DNA from: Nocardia pseudovaccinii NBRC 100343
GTDB taxonomy: Bacteria; Actinomycetota; Actinomycetes; Mycobacteriales; Mycobacteriaceae
Direction: 5' to 3'
Length of the DNA: 33,258 nucleotides
Assembly (NCBI RefSeq): GCF_001613225.1
Contig: NZ_BDBY01000078.1
Location: 1-33,258 of the forward strand
The notes under the pieces: generated by a model
What the model was told of the DNA's origin: nothing
Database searches by the model: none
Seen by the model: only the letters and a program-made list of their open reading frames with translations
Part shown: positions 1 through 6,460 of the stretch, one piece after another
Numbering within the stretch: the first letter of the stretch is position 1
Layout: each line of letters begins with the position of its first letter
Program-made: the position numbers and the translations under genes

Positions 1-157
1 CGGTCGACGCTGGATCAGTTCCCCACCGCCGGACGGCGTCTGTGAAGCGCTCCATCAGCTCGACCGGCAGCAGCTCTACGGGCACCGGTGGCCCGACGAA
101 CGGGATCCGTTGCGGCAAGTCCGTAATTGCGTCACCGAACTCGGTGCATCCGCTCAT
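1..157 (-). CDS. Hypothetical protein, 3' part cut by window edge
   Basis: A minus-strand frame opens with ATG at 157 and runs off the left edge without a stop, giving 52 visible residues that begin MSGCTEFGDAITDLPQ. The visible part is proline- and acid-rich with a predicted helix near LLPVELMERF; I do not recognise a family. The start is chosen because ATG overlaps the stop of the upstream small gene in an ATGA tetranucleotide, a usual sign of translational coupling. Together with that gene and the divergent regulator it probably belongs to an integrated element lying on the 3' side of tRNA-Ser(CGA). That assignment is inference. Confidence 0.5.
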   Translation of the reverse strand, partial: MSGCTEFGDAITDLPQRIPFVGPPVPVELLPVELMERFTDAVRRWGTDPAST

Positions 158-288
158 GACTCGCCCTGCTCGATGCTCTCTGGTGGCTCCGGGTCGGACT
201 CTCGGAGCTTGGCGACGGCGTAGACAAGCCAGCTCATGTAGACGAGGACGACGACCATAACGATGGCAGCGGTGGTTGATCCTGGCAT
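154..288 (-). CDS. Small single-pass membrane protein (44 aa)
   Basis: This ORF starts at ATG 288 and ends at TGA 154-156, overlapping the next ATG by 4 bp. The peptide has a short polar N-terminus (MPGSTTA), one strongly hydrophobic segment at about residues 7-26 (AAIVMVVVLVYMSWLVYAV), and an acidic, proline-containing tail (ESDPEPPESIEQGES). It is therefore predicted to be an N-out or N-in single-span membrane peptide. The ATGA coupling to the downstream gene and the clean hydrophobic pattern argue that it is real despite its size. No family is recognised. Peptides of this type are common in actinobacterial integrative elements and phages, which fits its place next to an XRE regulator and a tRNA gene. 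Confidence 0.5.
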   Translation of the reverse strand: MPGSTTAAIVMVVVLVYMSWLVYAVAKLRESDPEPPESIEQGES

Positions 289-324
289 GGGCTGTACCCC
301 TGGTGCGGTGAGGTCGGTTGGGTA

Positions 325-367
325 CACCTGACGCCGGGGCTGTCGGGTCTCACCCCGGCGTCAGGTG
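325..367. repeat. Perfect 15-bp inverted repeat between divergent genes
   Basis: CACCTGACGCCGGGG at 325-339 is repeated exactly in inverted orientation at 353-367, separated by 13 bases. It lies between the minus-strand gene starting at 288 and the plus-strand regulator starting at 418. Transcribed, it would form a strong GC hairpin; as DNA it would be a dyad operator. No T-run follows on either strand, so a simple intrinsic terminator is less likely than an operator or leader hairpin. Confidence 0.6.
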
Positions 368-380
368 CTAGCAGAAAGCA

Positions 381-437
381 TGTTCTGCCAGCGCCGTTCG
401 GTGAACAGGCTTACTGTTTGCTTGTGTTCACAGAACA
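381..437. promoter_or_regulatory. Nested TGTTC/GAACA palindromes over the regulator start
   Basis: Two nested inverted repeats surround the start of the XRE-type gene. TGTTCTG at 381-387 pairs with CAGAACA at 431-437, and GTGAACA at 401-407 pairs with TGTTCAC at 425-431. The inner pair straddles the start codon region (418-426). The arrangement suggests an operator bound by the adjacent helix-turn-helix protein, giving autoregulation. This is inferred from position and symmetry only. Confidence 0.35.
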
Positions 438-1392
438 GGGGTGGGTCGGGGGCGAACTGCTCCGGGAACTGCGCACAATCGCTGGCATCGGCCTGCGGCG
501 GATGGCGGGCAAGACCTGCTTTACCCCGGGCTACCTCTCGCAAGTGGAGACGGGGCAGCGGCCGGTCACCCCCGCCGTGCTCGACGCCTACCGATCGGTG
601 CTGTCCGATCCTGTGCTGGGGCTGGATTCGCTAGATCTCGAACGGCTCGGAGCCACGGTCGGTAACCCGTCGAGCGCGGGCCGCGCTGGTCTGGAAGACC
701 TTTCGGCCATTCTGGACCGCACACGCCACCTCGAAGACGTCGTCGGTGCGGCGTCCGTCGTGCATCTTGTCCGCGGCCTGGATACGACCGCGCGCACGCT
801 GGCACGGCATCGGGCGGGTGGTACCGCGTCGGCCAGCCTCGCATCCGAAGTCGCGCGATACCGCGGATGGCTCGAGCACGCGACGCGGCAAGCGCATCTG
901 GCTGACCGCGTCCTGAGCGATGCGGCCAAGCTCGCAGAGGACGGCGACGACCCGTCACAGCTCGCGCACGCGCACAGCTTCCGCGCATACACGGCTCGCC
1001 ACAATGGCGACCTACAGCGTGCCGTCGACCTCACCGAATCGGCGATAGCAGTCAGCCGAGCACACCCGATACTCGGAGTGTACGACCGGTACCAGCGTGC
1101 GGAACTTCTTGCCCTGCAAGGCGACCGCCGCCGAGCGGCACGCGCACTGCACCATGCCGACGCTGCGGCGGCCGCAGCCGAGGGAATCGACCTACCCGCG
1201 TTCGGCTACTGGTACACGCCGGGCTTCTGGGGCTTCGAGCGTGGTGTGGTCTTGACAGCGATGGACCGCAGTCCTGATGCGATCCGGGAAGCCGAGGCGG
1301 GATACGCAGCGTTGCCGGATGATCACAAGGGCACCGACTGGGCGCTGTCGATGCTGACGCAGGTCGACCCCGAAATGGTCGGGGGTACGTGA
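418..1392 (+). CDS. XRE-type helix-turn-helix regulator with TPR-like C-terminus
   Basis: A 324-residue protein. The N-terminus (about 10-65) has the pattern of an actinobacterial XRE DNA-binding domain: GGELLRELRTIAGIGLRRMA, then GYLSQVETGQRPVTPAVLDAY, where the SQVETGQR stretch resembles the third helix. Residues about 100-310 are alpha-helical and alanine-rich with weak TPR-like repeats (AHAHSFRAYTARHNGDLQRAVDL; RYQRAELLALQGDRRRAARAL), as in actinobacterial regulators that sense a signal through a TPR domain. The start is uncertain: TTG 418 gives the longest reasonable protein, and GTG 424 is also possible; neither has a strong ribosome-binding site. The gene ends at the base of the tRNA-Ser terminator. 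It probably regulates the divergent small genes and belongs to the integrated element at the left edge. Confidence 0.75.
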   Translation: MLVFTEQGWVGGELLRELRTIAGIGLRRMAGKTCFTPGYLSQVETGQRPVTPAVLDAYRSVLSDPVLGLDSLDLERLGATVGNPSSAGRAGLEDLSAILDRTRHLEDVVGAASVVHLVRGLDTTARTLARHRAGGTASASLASEVARYRGWLEHATRQAHLADRVLSDAAKLAEDGDDPSQLAHAHSFRAYTARHNGDLQRAVDLTESAIAVSRAHPILGVYDRYQRAELLALQGDRRRAARALHHADAAAAAAEGIDLPAFGYWYTPGFWGFERGVVLTAMDRSPDAIREAEAGYAALPDDHKGTDWALSMLTQVDPEMVGGT

Positions 1393-1429
1393 AAAAGCCC
1401 TCCACCTGGCGATTCAGGTGAAGGGCTTT
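1392..1429 (-). terminator. Intrinsic terminator of tRNA-Ser(CGA)
   Basis: On the minus strand AAAGCCCT (1429-1422) and CACCTG (1420-1415) pair with CAGGTG (1408-1403) and AGGGCTTT (1401-1394), with one mismatch and a six-base loop. A TTTTT run follows (1396-1392). It lies immediately 3' of the tRNA. The plus-strand regulator stops at its edge, so the hairpin may serve both genes. Confidence 0.9.
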
Positions 1430-1519
1430 GGCGGTGGCGGAGGGATTTGAACCCTCGGAGGGGGGTTACCCCTCACACGCTTTCGAGGCGTGCTCCTTAG
1501 GCCGCTCGGACACGCCACC
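1429..1519 (-). tRNA. tRNA-Ser(CGA)
   Basis: Reading the minus strand from 1519, the acceptor GGTGGCG pairs with CGCCACC (1439-1433), followed by discriminator G and an encoded CCA (1431-1429). The anticodon stem CACGC/GCGTG encloses the loop CTCGAAA, with anticodon CGA at 1485-1483. A long variable arm (type II) and the T-loop TTCAAAT with GAGGG/CCCTC stem are present. It decodes UCG. It is followed by an intrinsic terminator, and its 3' end points toward the element-like genes at the left edge, the usual orientation when a tRNA 3' end serves as an attachment site. Confidence 0.97.
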
Positions 1520-1581
1520 GCCGACAACCATACCGGACGGGGGGCGGATCGCTAAATCGGCTGTAGCGGGGGTGGGAGGGG

Positions 1582-2043
1582 TCAGCGTTGAGTGCGGAAG
1601 AAGGCGTCGAGGAGGGCCGCGCATTCGGCTTCGAGGATGCCGCCGCGGACTTGCGGGCGGTGATTGAGACGGCGGTCACGGACTACGTCCCAAAGGGAGC
1701 CGACGGCACCGGTTTTCGGTTCCCAGGCGCCGAAGACCAGGCGGCCGACGCGGGCGAGCACCAGCGCGCCCGCGCACATGGTGCACGGTTCCAGGGTTAC
1801 CGCGAGTGTGCACCCCTCCAGACGCCAACCGTCGCCGACGACGGCGGCGGCGCGGCGCAGGGCGAGGATCTCGGCGTGCGCGGTCGGGTCGCCGAGTGCC
1901 TCCCGGGCGTTGGCCGCGCGCGCGAGCTCACGGCCGTCGGCATCGAAGACGACGGCACCGACCGGTACGTCGCGATCACCCGCATCGGCTGCGGCGGCGA
2001 TCGCCGCGCGGACCATGTCGGTGTCGTCGGTGAGCAGGCTCAC
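1582..2043 (-). CDS. tadA: tRNA-specific adenosine deaminase TadA
   Basis: TadA deaminates A34 of tRNA-Arg(ACG) to inosine so that one tRNA reads CGU, CGC and CGA. The 153-residue protein has the complete zinc-dependent cytidine-deaminase-fold signature: HAE at residues 56-58 (zinc ligand and proton-shuttle Glu) and PCTMC at 86-90 supplying the two cysteine ligands. The length is normal for the family. The GTG start at 2043 lies one base after the stop of the upstream TadA-associated gene, so the two form an operon. The substrate tRNA-Arg(ACG) gene is in the same window at 32689-32761. Convergence with tRNA-Ser and the nearby tyrA matches mycobacterial gene order. Confidence 0.96.
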   Translation of the reverse strand: MSLLTDDTDMVRAAIAAAADAGDRDVPVGAVVFDADGRELARAANAREALGDPTAHAEILALRRAAAVVGDGWRLEGCTLAVTLEPCTMCAGALVLARVGRLVFGAWEPKTGAVGSLWDVVRDRRLNHRPQVRGGILEAECAALLDAFFRTQR

Positions 2044-2044
2044 G

Positions 2045-2584
2045 TCAGCGCGGCAGCTTGTCCAGCACGGCCGTGAGTTCGTTGGCGAAACCGAGCCGCT
2101 GGGCGATCATGCCGAGTTGCTCGTCCGGATAGAGATCGGTCTCGGCGAGGATCACGCTGAGCACGGGTTCCGGCAGGCCGAGGTCGGCGAGGACGCCGAG
2201 GTCGCCCTCCTCCCACGGCTCGATATCGTCGAGTTCGTCCGGATCGATGTCCGGAATTTCGATATTGAGGGCCTCGAGGACATCGGCGGCGATGTCGTAG
2301 TCGATCGCGGCCGTCGCATCCGAGACCAGCATCCGGGTACCGCTCGGCGCGGGCCGGAGCACGATGAAGAACTCGTCATCGATATCCAGCAATCCGAACA
2401 CCGCACCGGAACTGCGCAATGCTTTGAGTTCTGTTTCCGCCGCGGACAAATCGGTGAGCGCGGCCTGACTCAGCGGACTACACCGCCATTGTCCTTCTTC
2501 GCGGACAACCGCCACTGCGAACCCTTCCACGTCGTCGTATTCATCCGACGCAGCCTTGTTCGTGCCCGAGCGCTGTGCTGCCAT
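2045..2584 (-). CDS. tRNA adenosine deaminase-associated protein
   Basis: A 179-residue acidic protein of the actinobacterial family that is found next to tadA and named for that association. Its biochemical role is unknown. The N-terminus is polar, followed by a mixed alpha/beta region (VEGFAVAVVREEGQWRCSPL; FGLLDIDDEFFIVLRP) and a strongly acidic stretch (IDPDELDDIEPWEEGDLG, about 115-130). No catalytic motif or membrane segment is seen. Its stop lies one base before the tadA start, so they are co-transcribed and probably coupled. It is divergent from tyrA with a 57-bp gap that must hold both promoters. The family assignment rests on context and sequence pattern. Confidence 0.85.
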   Translation of the reverse strand: MAAQRSGTNKAASDEYDDVEGFAVAVVREEGQWRCSPLSQAALTDLSAAETELKALRSSGAVFGLLDIDDEFFIVLRPAPSGTRMLVSDATAAIDYDIAADVLEALNIEIPDIDPDELDDIEPWEEGDLGVLADLGLPEPVLSVILAETDLYPDEQLGMIAQRLGFANELTAVLDKLPR

Positions 2585-2641
2585 GCCGCAACGGTAGTCG
2601 GCTCGAGCCGAAATGTTGAAGTCGTATGCGAATCTGTTCCG

Positions 2642-3592
2642 ATGACTCCTGACCAGAAAGCACCGGTGTGTGTCCTCGGGACAGGCTTGATCGGCGGTTC
2701 GCTGCTGCGCGCCGCGGTCGGCGCGGGCTATGACGCGTGGGGTTACAACAGGTCAGAGGCGGGTGCGCAGGCCGCGCGGGCGGACGGATTCGATGTCACC
2801 GGGGATCTGCTCGGGGTGCTGACCCGGGCCGCGGATACCGATGCGCTGATCGTCGTCTCGGTGCCGATGCCCGCGGTGGACCACATCCTCGCCGAGGTGG
2901 CCACCTTCGCGCCGCGCTGCTCGCTCACCGATGTGGTGAGCGTCAAGGCGCCGGTGGCCGAGGCGGTGCGTCGGCACGGGCTCGCGGCTCGCTATGTCGG
3001 CGGGCACCCGATGGCCGGTACCGCCGAATCCGGTTGGGCGGCTACCGATCCCGGCCTGTTCCGTGCTGCGGTGTGGGCGGTCGGCGTCGATGCGGGCACC
3101 CATCCGGAACCGTGGCTTCGCGTGGTGCGCTTGGCGCTCGCCTGCGGTGCGGTGGTCACCCCGGTGGTCGCGGACGAGCACGACCGAGCGGTGGCCCGGA
3201 TCTCCCATCTGCCGCATGTCCTGGCCGAGGCGCTGGCGGTGGCCGGTGCGGCGGGCGGCGAGCTGGCGCTCGGACTGGCCGCGGGTTCGTTCCGCGACGG
3301 CACCCGAGTCGCCGCGACCGCCCCTGACCTGGTCCGCGCCATCTGCGAACCGAACGCCACCGCCCTGCTCGACGTGCTGGAGGAGACGCTCACCGTGCTC
3401 GGCGCGGCCCGCGACAGCCTCCGCGACGAAGGCACCCTGGTCGACCTCGTCGAAGCCGGGCACGACGGCCGCGAACGCTATGCAACCGCCCAGCGCTGGG
3501 AGATCACCGACATCTCCCCCGGCGACCACAACTGGCTCGAAGCGCTGCGCGAGGCAGGCCAGCGCGGCGGGGTGATCACCGAACTGGACTGA
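2642..3592 (+). CDS. tyrA: Prephenate dehydrogenase TyrA
   Basis: Prephenate dehydrogenase catalyses the NAD-dependent oxidative decarboxylation of prephenate to 4-hydroxyphenylpyruvate in tyrosine synthesis. The 316-residue protein opens with a Rossmann nucleotide-binding motif, VLGTGLIGGSLLRA (about 10-23). It contains SVPMPAV, the LTDVVSVKAPV segment and the GGHPMAGTAESGW motif (about 121-133) whose His is conserved in TyrA proteins. An alpha-helical dimerisation domain follows (ISHLPHVLAEAL). The frame is open for about 980 bases upstream of this ATG only because it shadows the antisense tadA operon. ATG 2642 is chosen because it lies downstream of the divergent gene start at 2584 and directly before the Rossmann motif. 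The aminotransferase Pat at 30548-31630 acts in the same pathway area. Confidence 0.95.
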   Translation: MTPDQKAPVCVLGTGLIGGSLLRAAVGAGYDAWGYNRSEAGAQAARADGFDVTGDLLGVLTRAADTDALIVVSVPMPAVDHILAEVATFAPRCSLTDVVSVKAPVAEAVRRHGLAARYVGGHPMAGTAESGWAATDPGLFRAAVWAVGVDAGTHPEPWLRVVRLALACGAVVTPVVADEHDRAVARISHLPHVLAEALAVAGAAGGELALGLAAGSFRDGTRVAATAPDLVRAICEPNATALLDVLEETLTVLGAARDSLRDEGTLVDLVEAGHDGRERYATAQRWEITDISPGDHNWLEALREAGQRGGVITELD

Positions 3593-3607
3593 TCGCACAG
3601 CAGCGGG

Positions 3608-4213
3608 TCAAATGCGCTCGGCGAGACCCGGGTAATCGAGGAGGAAGCCGTCGGCGTCGACGGTGACGGTGGCGCTGGAGACGGGAGAAAGCACGCTGAT
3701 GCCGGTGGCGCCGCTGCTGTAGGTGAGGCTGGCTTCTTGGACCAGGAGGTCGGGGAGGCGGACGTAGACGACCGGGACCTGGATGTTGTCGACGCCGTTC
3801 TGCAGGCCGAAGCGGCGGATGGGGAGGGTATTGAAGAACGGGCTGAGTACGACGTCGACGTCGAGGGCGCCCGCGAAGGTGGAACGGACGTGGCCGCCGC
3901 CTGCGTCGACGAGCCAGTAGTTCTCCTCGTCCCTGGCGATCGAGGCCTGGCGTTCCCCGGCGGCGGTGGTGCTGCGCAGGGACAGCCGCTTCGTGACGCC
4001 GTTCTCGTCGGTGACCAGGTCATACGACGCACTGAACGCGGGATGGTCGGCGCATTCGCCGCCGATCATGCGACCGGCGGCGCGGATGCGGTTGCCATTG
4101 AGCGTCACGCGGACGGACTCCATCCGTGACGCGTTGTGCGCGCGCCACGTGAGGATCGCCGGCCACCGCGATGTCGCCGGTTGGCTGTCGGGGCCGAGGT
4201 CTGGGTTCGTCAC
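3608..4213 (-). CDS. Putative glycolipid-binding protein (PA1994-like, DUF1089)
   Basis: A 201-residue protein of the family typified by Pseudomonas PA1994, whose fold resembles the lipoprotein-localisation LolA/LolB cup and is annotated as putative glycolipid-binding. Recognisable elements are WRAHNASRMESVRVTLNGNR near the N-terminus, the YWLVDAGGGHV stretch, DVDVVLSPFFNTLPIRR, and the C-terminal VDADGFLLDYPGLAERI. It has no signal peptide, so it is predicted to be cytoplasmic. It converges with tyrA (15-bp gap) and lies 36 bp downstream of the ABC exporter genes on the same strand. It could be the last gene of that unit, so a lipid-handling link is plausible but not proven. Confidence 0.8.
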   Translation of the reverse strand: MTNPDLGPDSQPATSRWPAILTWRAHNASRMESVRVTLNGNRIRAAGRMIGGECADHPAFSASYDLVTDENGVTKRLSLRSTTAAGERQASIARDEENYWLVDAGGGHVRSTFAGALDVDVVLSPFFNTLPIRRFGLQNGVDNIQVPVVYVRLPDLLVQEASLTYSSGATGISVLSPVSSATVTVDADGFLLDYPGLAERI

Positions 4214-4249
4214 GTATCTACCGTAAGCGACGCACGCGCCTTGCCCGCA

Positions 4250-6460
4250 TCACACCAGCGACTCTCGCCATGCCGCGTGCAGGCTGGCGAACCGGCCGGT
4301 GCCCCCGATGAGCTCGCTCGGTGTGCCGTCCTCGACGATCCGACCCGATTCCAGCACCAGCACGCGGTCGGCGATGGCGACCGTGGAGAGCCGGTGCGCG
4401 ATGATCACGGCGGTGCGATCGCGCAGCACCGTCTCCAGCGCTCGCTGGATCTGCCGCTCGCTCGGAATGTCCAGACTCGAGGTCGCCTCGTCCAGCACGA
4501 TCACCGCCGGATCCGCGAGAAACACCCTGGCGAACGCGACCAACTGCCGCTGCCCCGCCGACAATCGCCCACCGCGTTTGCGCACATCGGTGTCGAAGCC
4601 CTCGGGCAACGCGGTGACGAACTCGTACAGCCCGACCGCGCGCGCCGCCGCGAACACCTCCGCATCACTGGCCCCGGGCCGACCGAGCCGAATATTGTCG
4701 GCCACCGAGCCGGAGAACAGATACGACTCCTGCGTGACCATCACGACATTGCGCCGCAGATCCGCATCGGACAACCGTCGCAGGTCGATACCGTCCAAGG
4801 TCACCGTGCCGCCCGACGGGTCATAGAACCGCGTCAACAACTTGGCCAACGTGGACTTGCCCGCGCCGGTCGCACCGACCAGCGCGATCACCTGCCCGGC
4901 CGGAATCTCCAGCGAGAACTCCGGCAATACCGGACGCGCTCGCCCGCGCCCCTCGGCTTGCGGCACAACACCTTCGAGCTCGGCTGCCGCACCACCGAAC
5001 GTCGAGCCAGCCGCGCTCGGCAGCGCCGCACCAGGGCTGCCCGAAACGATCTCGGCAGCCGCCACGCCCCTCAGCGTCGCCCCGACCACGCTCGACTGCA
5101 TACCCTCGGGGCTCTCCGATCCGATCTTCGCGAGCGAGCGACCAGTGGATTCCGACAGTTCGAGATCGGCCTGCGGGTCGATCGCGGACCCACCCCCGCT
5201 CGACAACACCGCATCGGGGCCCTCCCCCGCCGTGCCCGAATCCGAGTGAGCGAGTATCGCATCCGACGATTCGGAGGACGCTGGGGCTGGAGCTCCATAG
5301 CCGAACCACACTCGGTCCATCCGCACGGCACCGGTCGCCCTCGTCAAGGCAATCGGCTCCTTTGGTTCCCGAACCGAGGGTTCCTCCTCGAGCACACCGG
5401 AGATCTTCTCCAGCGCGGCCGCCGCGGACTGGTAGGCATTGAATACCTGGGCGAGTTCGTCGAGGGGACCGTAGAACTCGTTGAGGTACAACAGGTATGC
5501 CGCGAGGACCCCGACCGCGAGGTTGCCCTCGATCACCTGCCAGGCGCCGACCACGATGACGATCACCGTGGTCAGATTGCCGAGCAGGCGGGTGAGACCG
5601 GCATAGTCGCCCATGCCGCGCATCGCGGCGGTGGTGGCCTGGAAGTATTCGGCGTCCTCGGTTGCCAGCACCGATTCGTTGCGGGTCTCGCGACGGAAGG
5701 CCTGCACCGCGCGCATGCCGCCCATCGACTCCACGAACTGCACGACCACTTTCGCGATGGCGCCGCGGGTGCGCCGGTAGCCCGCTCGCTGCCTGCGCTG
5801 CGCCCAGCGGGTGACCAGCGCCAACGGCACGAACCCGAGCAGCACGATCGCGGCGAGTGTCTGATCGAGGTAGATCAGCAGTGTCGCGATGGTCAGCACC
5901 GAAAGGATCGCGCTCAGTGCCTGATTCAATGCGCTCTCCAGCAACTGCTGAAGAGTTTCGATGTCACCGGTCAGTCGTGCGACGACCTTGCCGGAGGTGT
6001 ACTGCTCGTGGAAGGCCACGCTGAGCCGCTGCATATGGGCGAACAACCGGACCCGCAGATCGAAAAGCACACTCTGGCTGAGTCTTCCGGAGATCCGCAG
6101 GAAGACGAAGGTGGTGCAGACGCCGACGCCGACCGCACCGAGGTAACCCGCGACGGTGCGCGCCAACGGCGCCCAGTTCCCCGCTACGCCCTCGGCGATG
6201 CCGACGTCGAGCCCGTGCGCGACGAATAACGGCGCCGACACCATCGCGGCATTGTCGAGCACGATCAGCAGCAGGGCGAAGACCGCGAGTTTGCGGTACG
6301 GCCGGACCAGGCTCAGCAGCAGGCGCCGGGATCGACCGGCCAGCACCAGATTTCCGGTCTCGGTGACCGTCTTGTCCTCGTTGGCGATGCCGCGCCAGTC
6401 GGCGACCTCGTCGCGGTCGGCCGAATCGTCGGCGGGGACGGTGGTTTCGGTGGTGGTCAT
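4250..6460 (-). CDS. ABC exporter subunit with large NBD insertion
   Basis: A 736-residue half-transporter with an N-terminal six-helix exporter domain (about 45-340) and a C-terminal nucleotide-binding domain. Walker A is GATGAGKST with Lys535, the signature is LSAGQ (633-637, instead of LSGGQ), Walker B is VIVLDE with catalytic Glu658, and the H-loop is IAHR. It starts at ATG 6460 and overlaps the upstream ABC gene by 4 bp (ATGA), so the two subunits are coupled and probably form a heterodimer related to the mycobacterial Rv1272c/Rv1273c pair. Oddly, about 115 extra residues (about 390-508) rich in Ser, Gly, Ala and Glu interrupt the domain between the A-loop (FGYG, 386-389) and the strand before Walker A, where a few residues are usual. 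The substrate is unknown; lipids, peptides or drugs are possible. Confidence 0.93.
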   Translation of the reverse strand: MTTTETTVPADDSADRDEVADWRGIANEDKTVTETGNLVLAGRSRRLLLSLVRPYRKLAVFALLLIVLDNAAMVSAPLFVAHGLDVGIAEGVAGNWAPLARTVAGYLGAVGVGVCTTFVFLRISGRLSQSVLFDLRVRLFAHMQRLSVAFHEQYTSGKVVARLTGDIETLQQLLESALNQALSAILSVLTIATLLIYLDQTLAAIVLLGFVPLALVTRWAQRRQRAGYRRTRGAIAKVVVQFVESMGGMRAVQAFRRETRNESVLATEDAEYFQATTAAMRGMGDYAGLTRLLGNLTTVIVIVVGAWQVIEGNLAVGVLAAYLLYLNEFYGPLDELAQVFNAYQSAAAALEKISGVLEEEPSVREPKEPIALTRATGAVRMDRVWFGYGAPAPASSESSDAILAHSDSGTAGEGPDAVLSSGGGSAIDPQADLELSESTGRSLAKIGSESPEGMQSSVVGATLRGVAAAEIVSGSPGAALPSAAGSTFGGAAAELEGVVPQAEGRGRARPVLPEFSLEIPAGQVIALVGATGAGKSTLAKLLTRFYDPSGGTVTLDGIDLRRLSDADLRRNVVMVTQESYLFSGSVADNIRLGRPGASDAEVFAAARAVGLYEFVTALPEGFDTDVRKRGGRLSAGQRQLVAFARVFLADPAVIVLDEATSSLDIPSERQIQRALETVLRDRTAVIIAHRLSTVAIADRVLVLESGRIVEDGTPSELIGGTGRFASLHAAWRESLV

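Noticed and set aside
1664..2641. Long plus-strand open frame joined to tyrA, suggesting a 642-residue protein
   Set aside because: The first part is antisense to tadA and its partner and is Arg/Ser/Ala-rich without any family pattern; TyrA begins naturally at 2642.
4136..6229. A 697-codon plus-strand open frame
   Set aside because: It is the antisense shadow of the ABC exporter gene, rich in Arg, His and Gln, with no recognisable domain.
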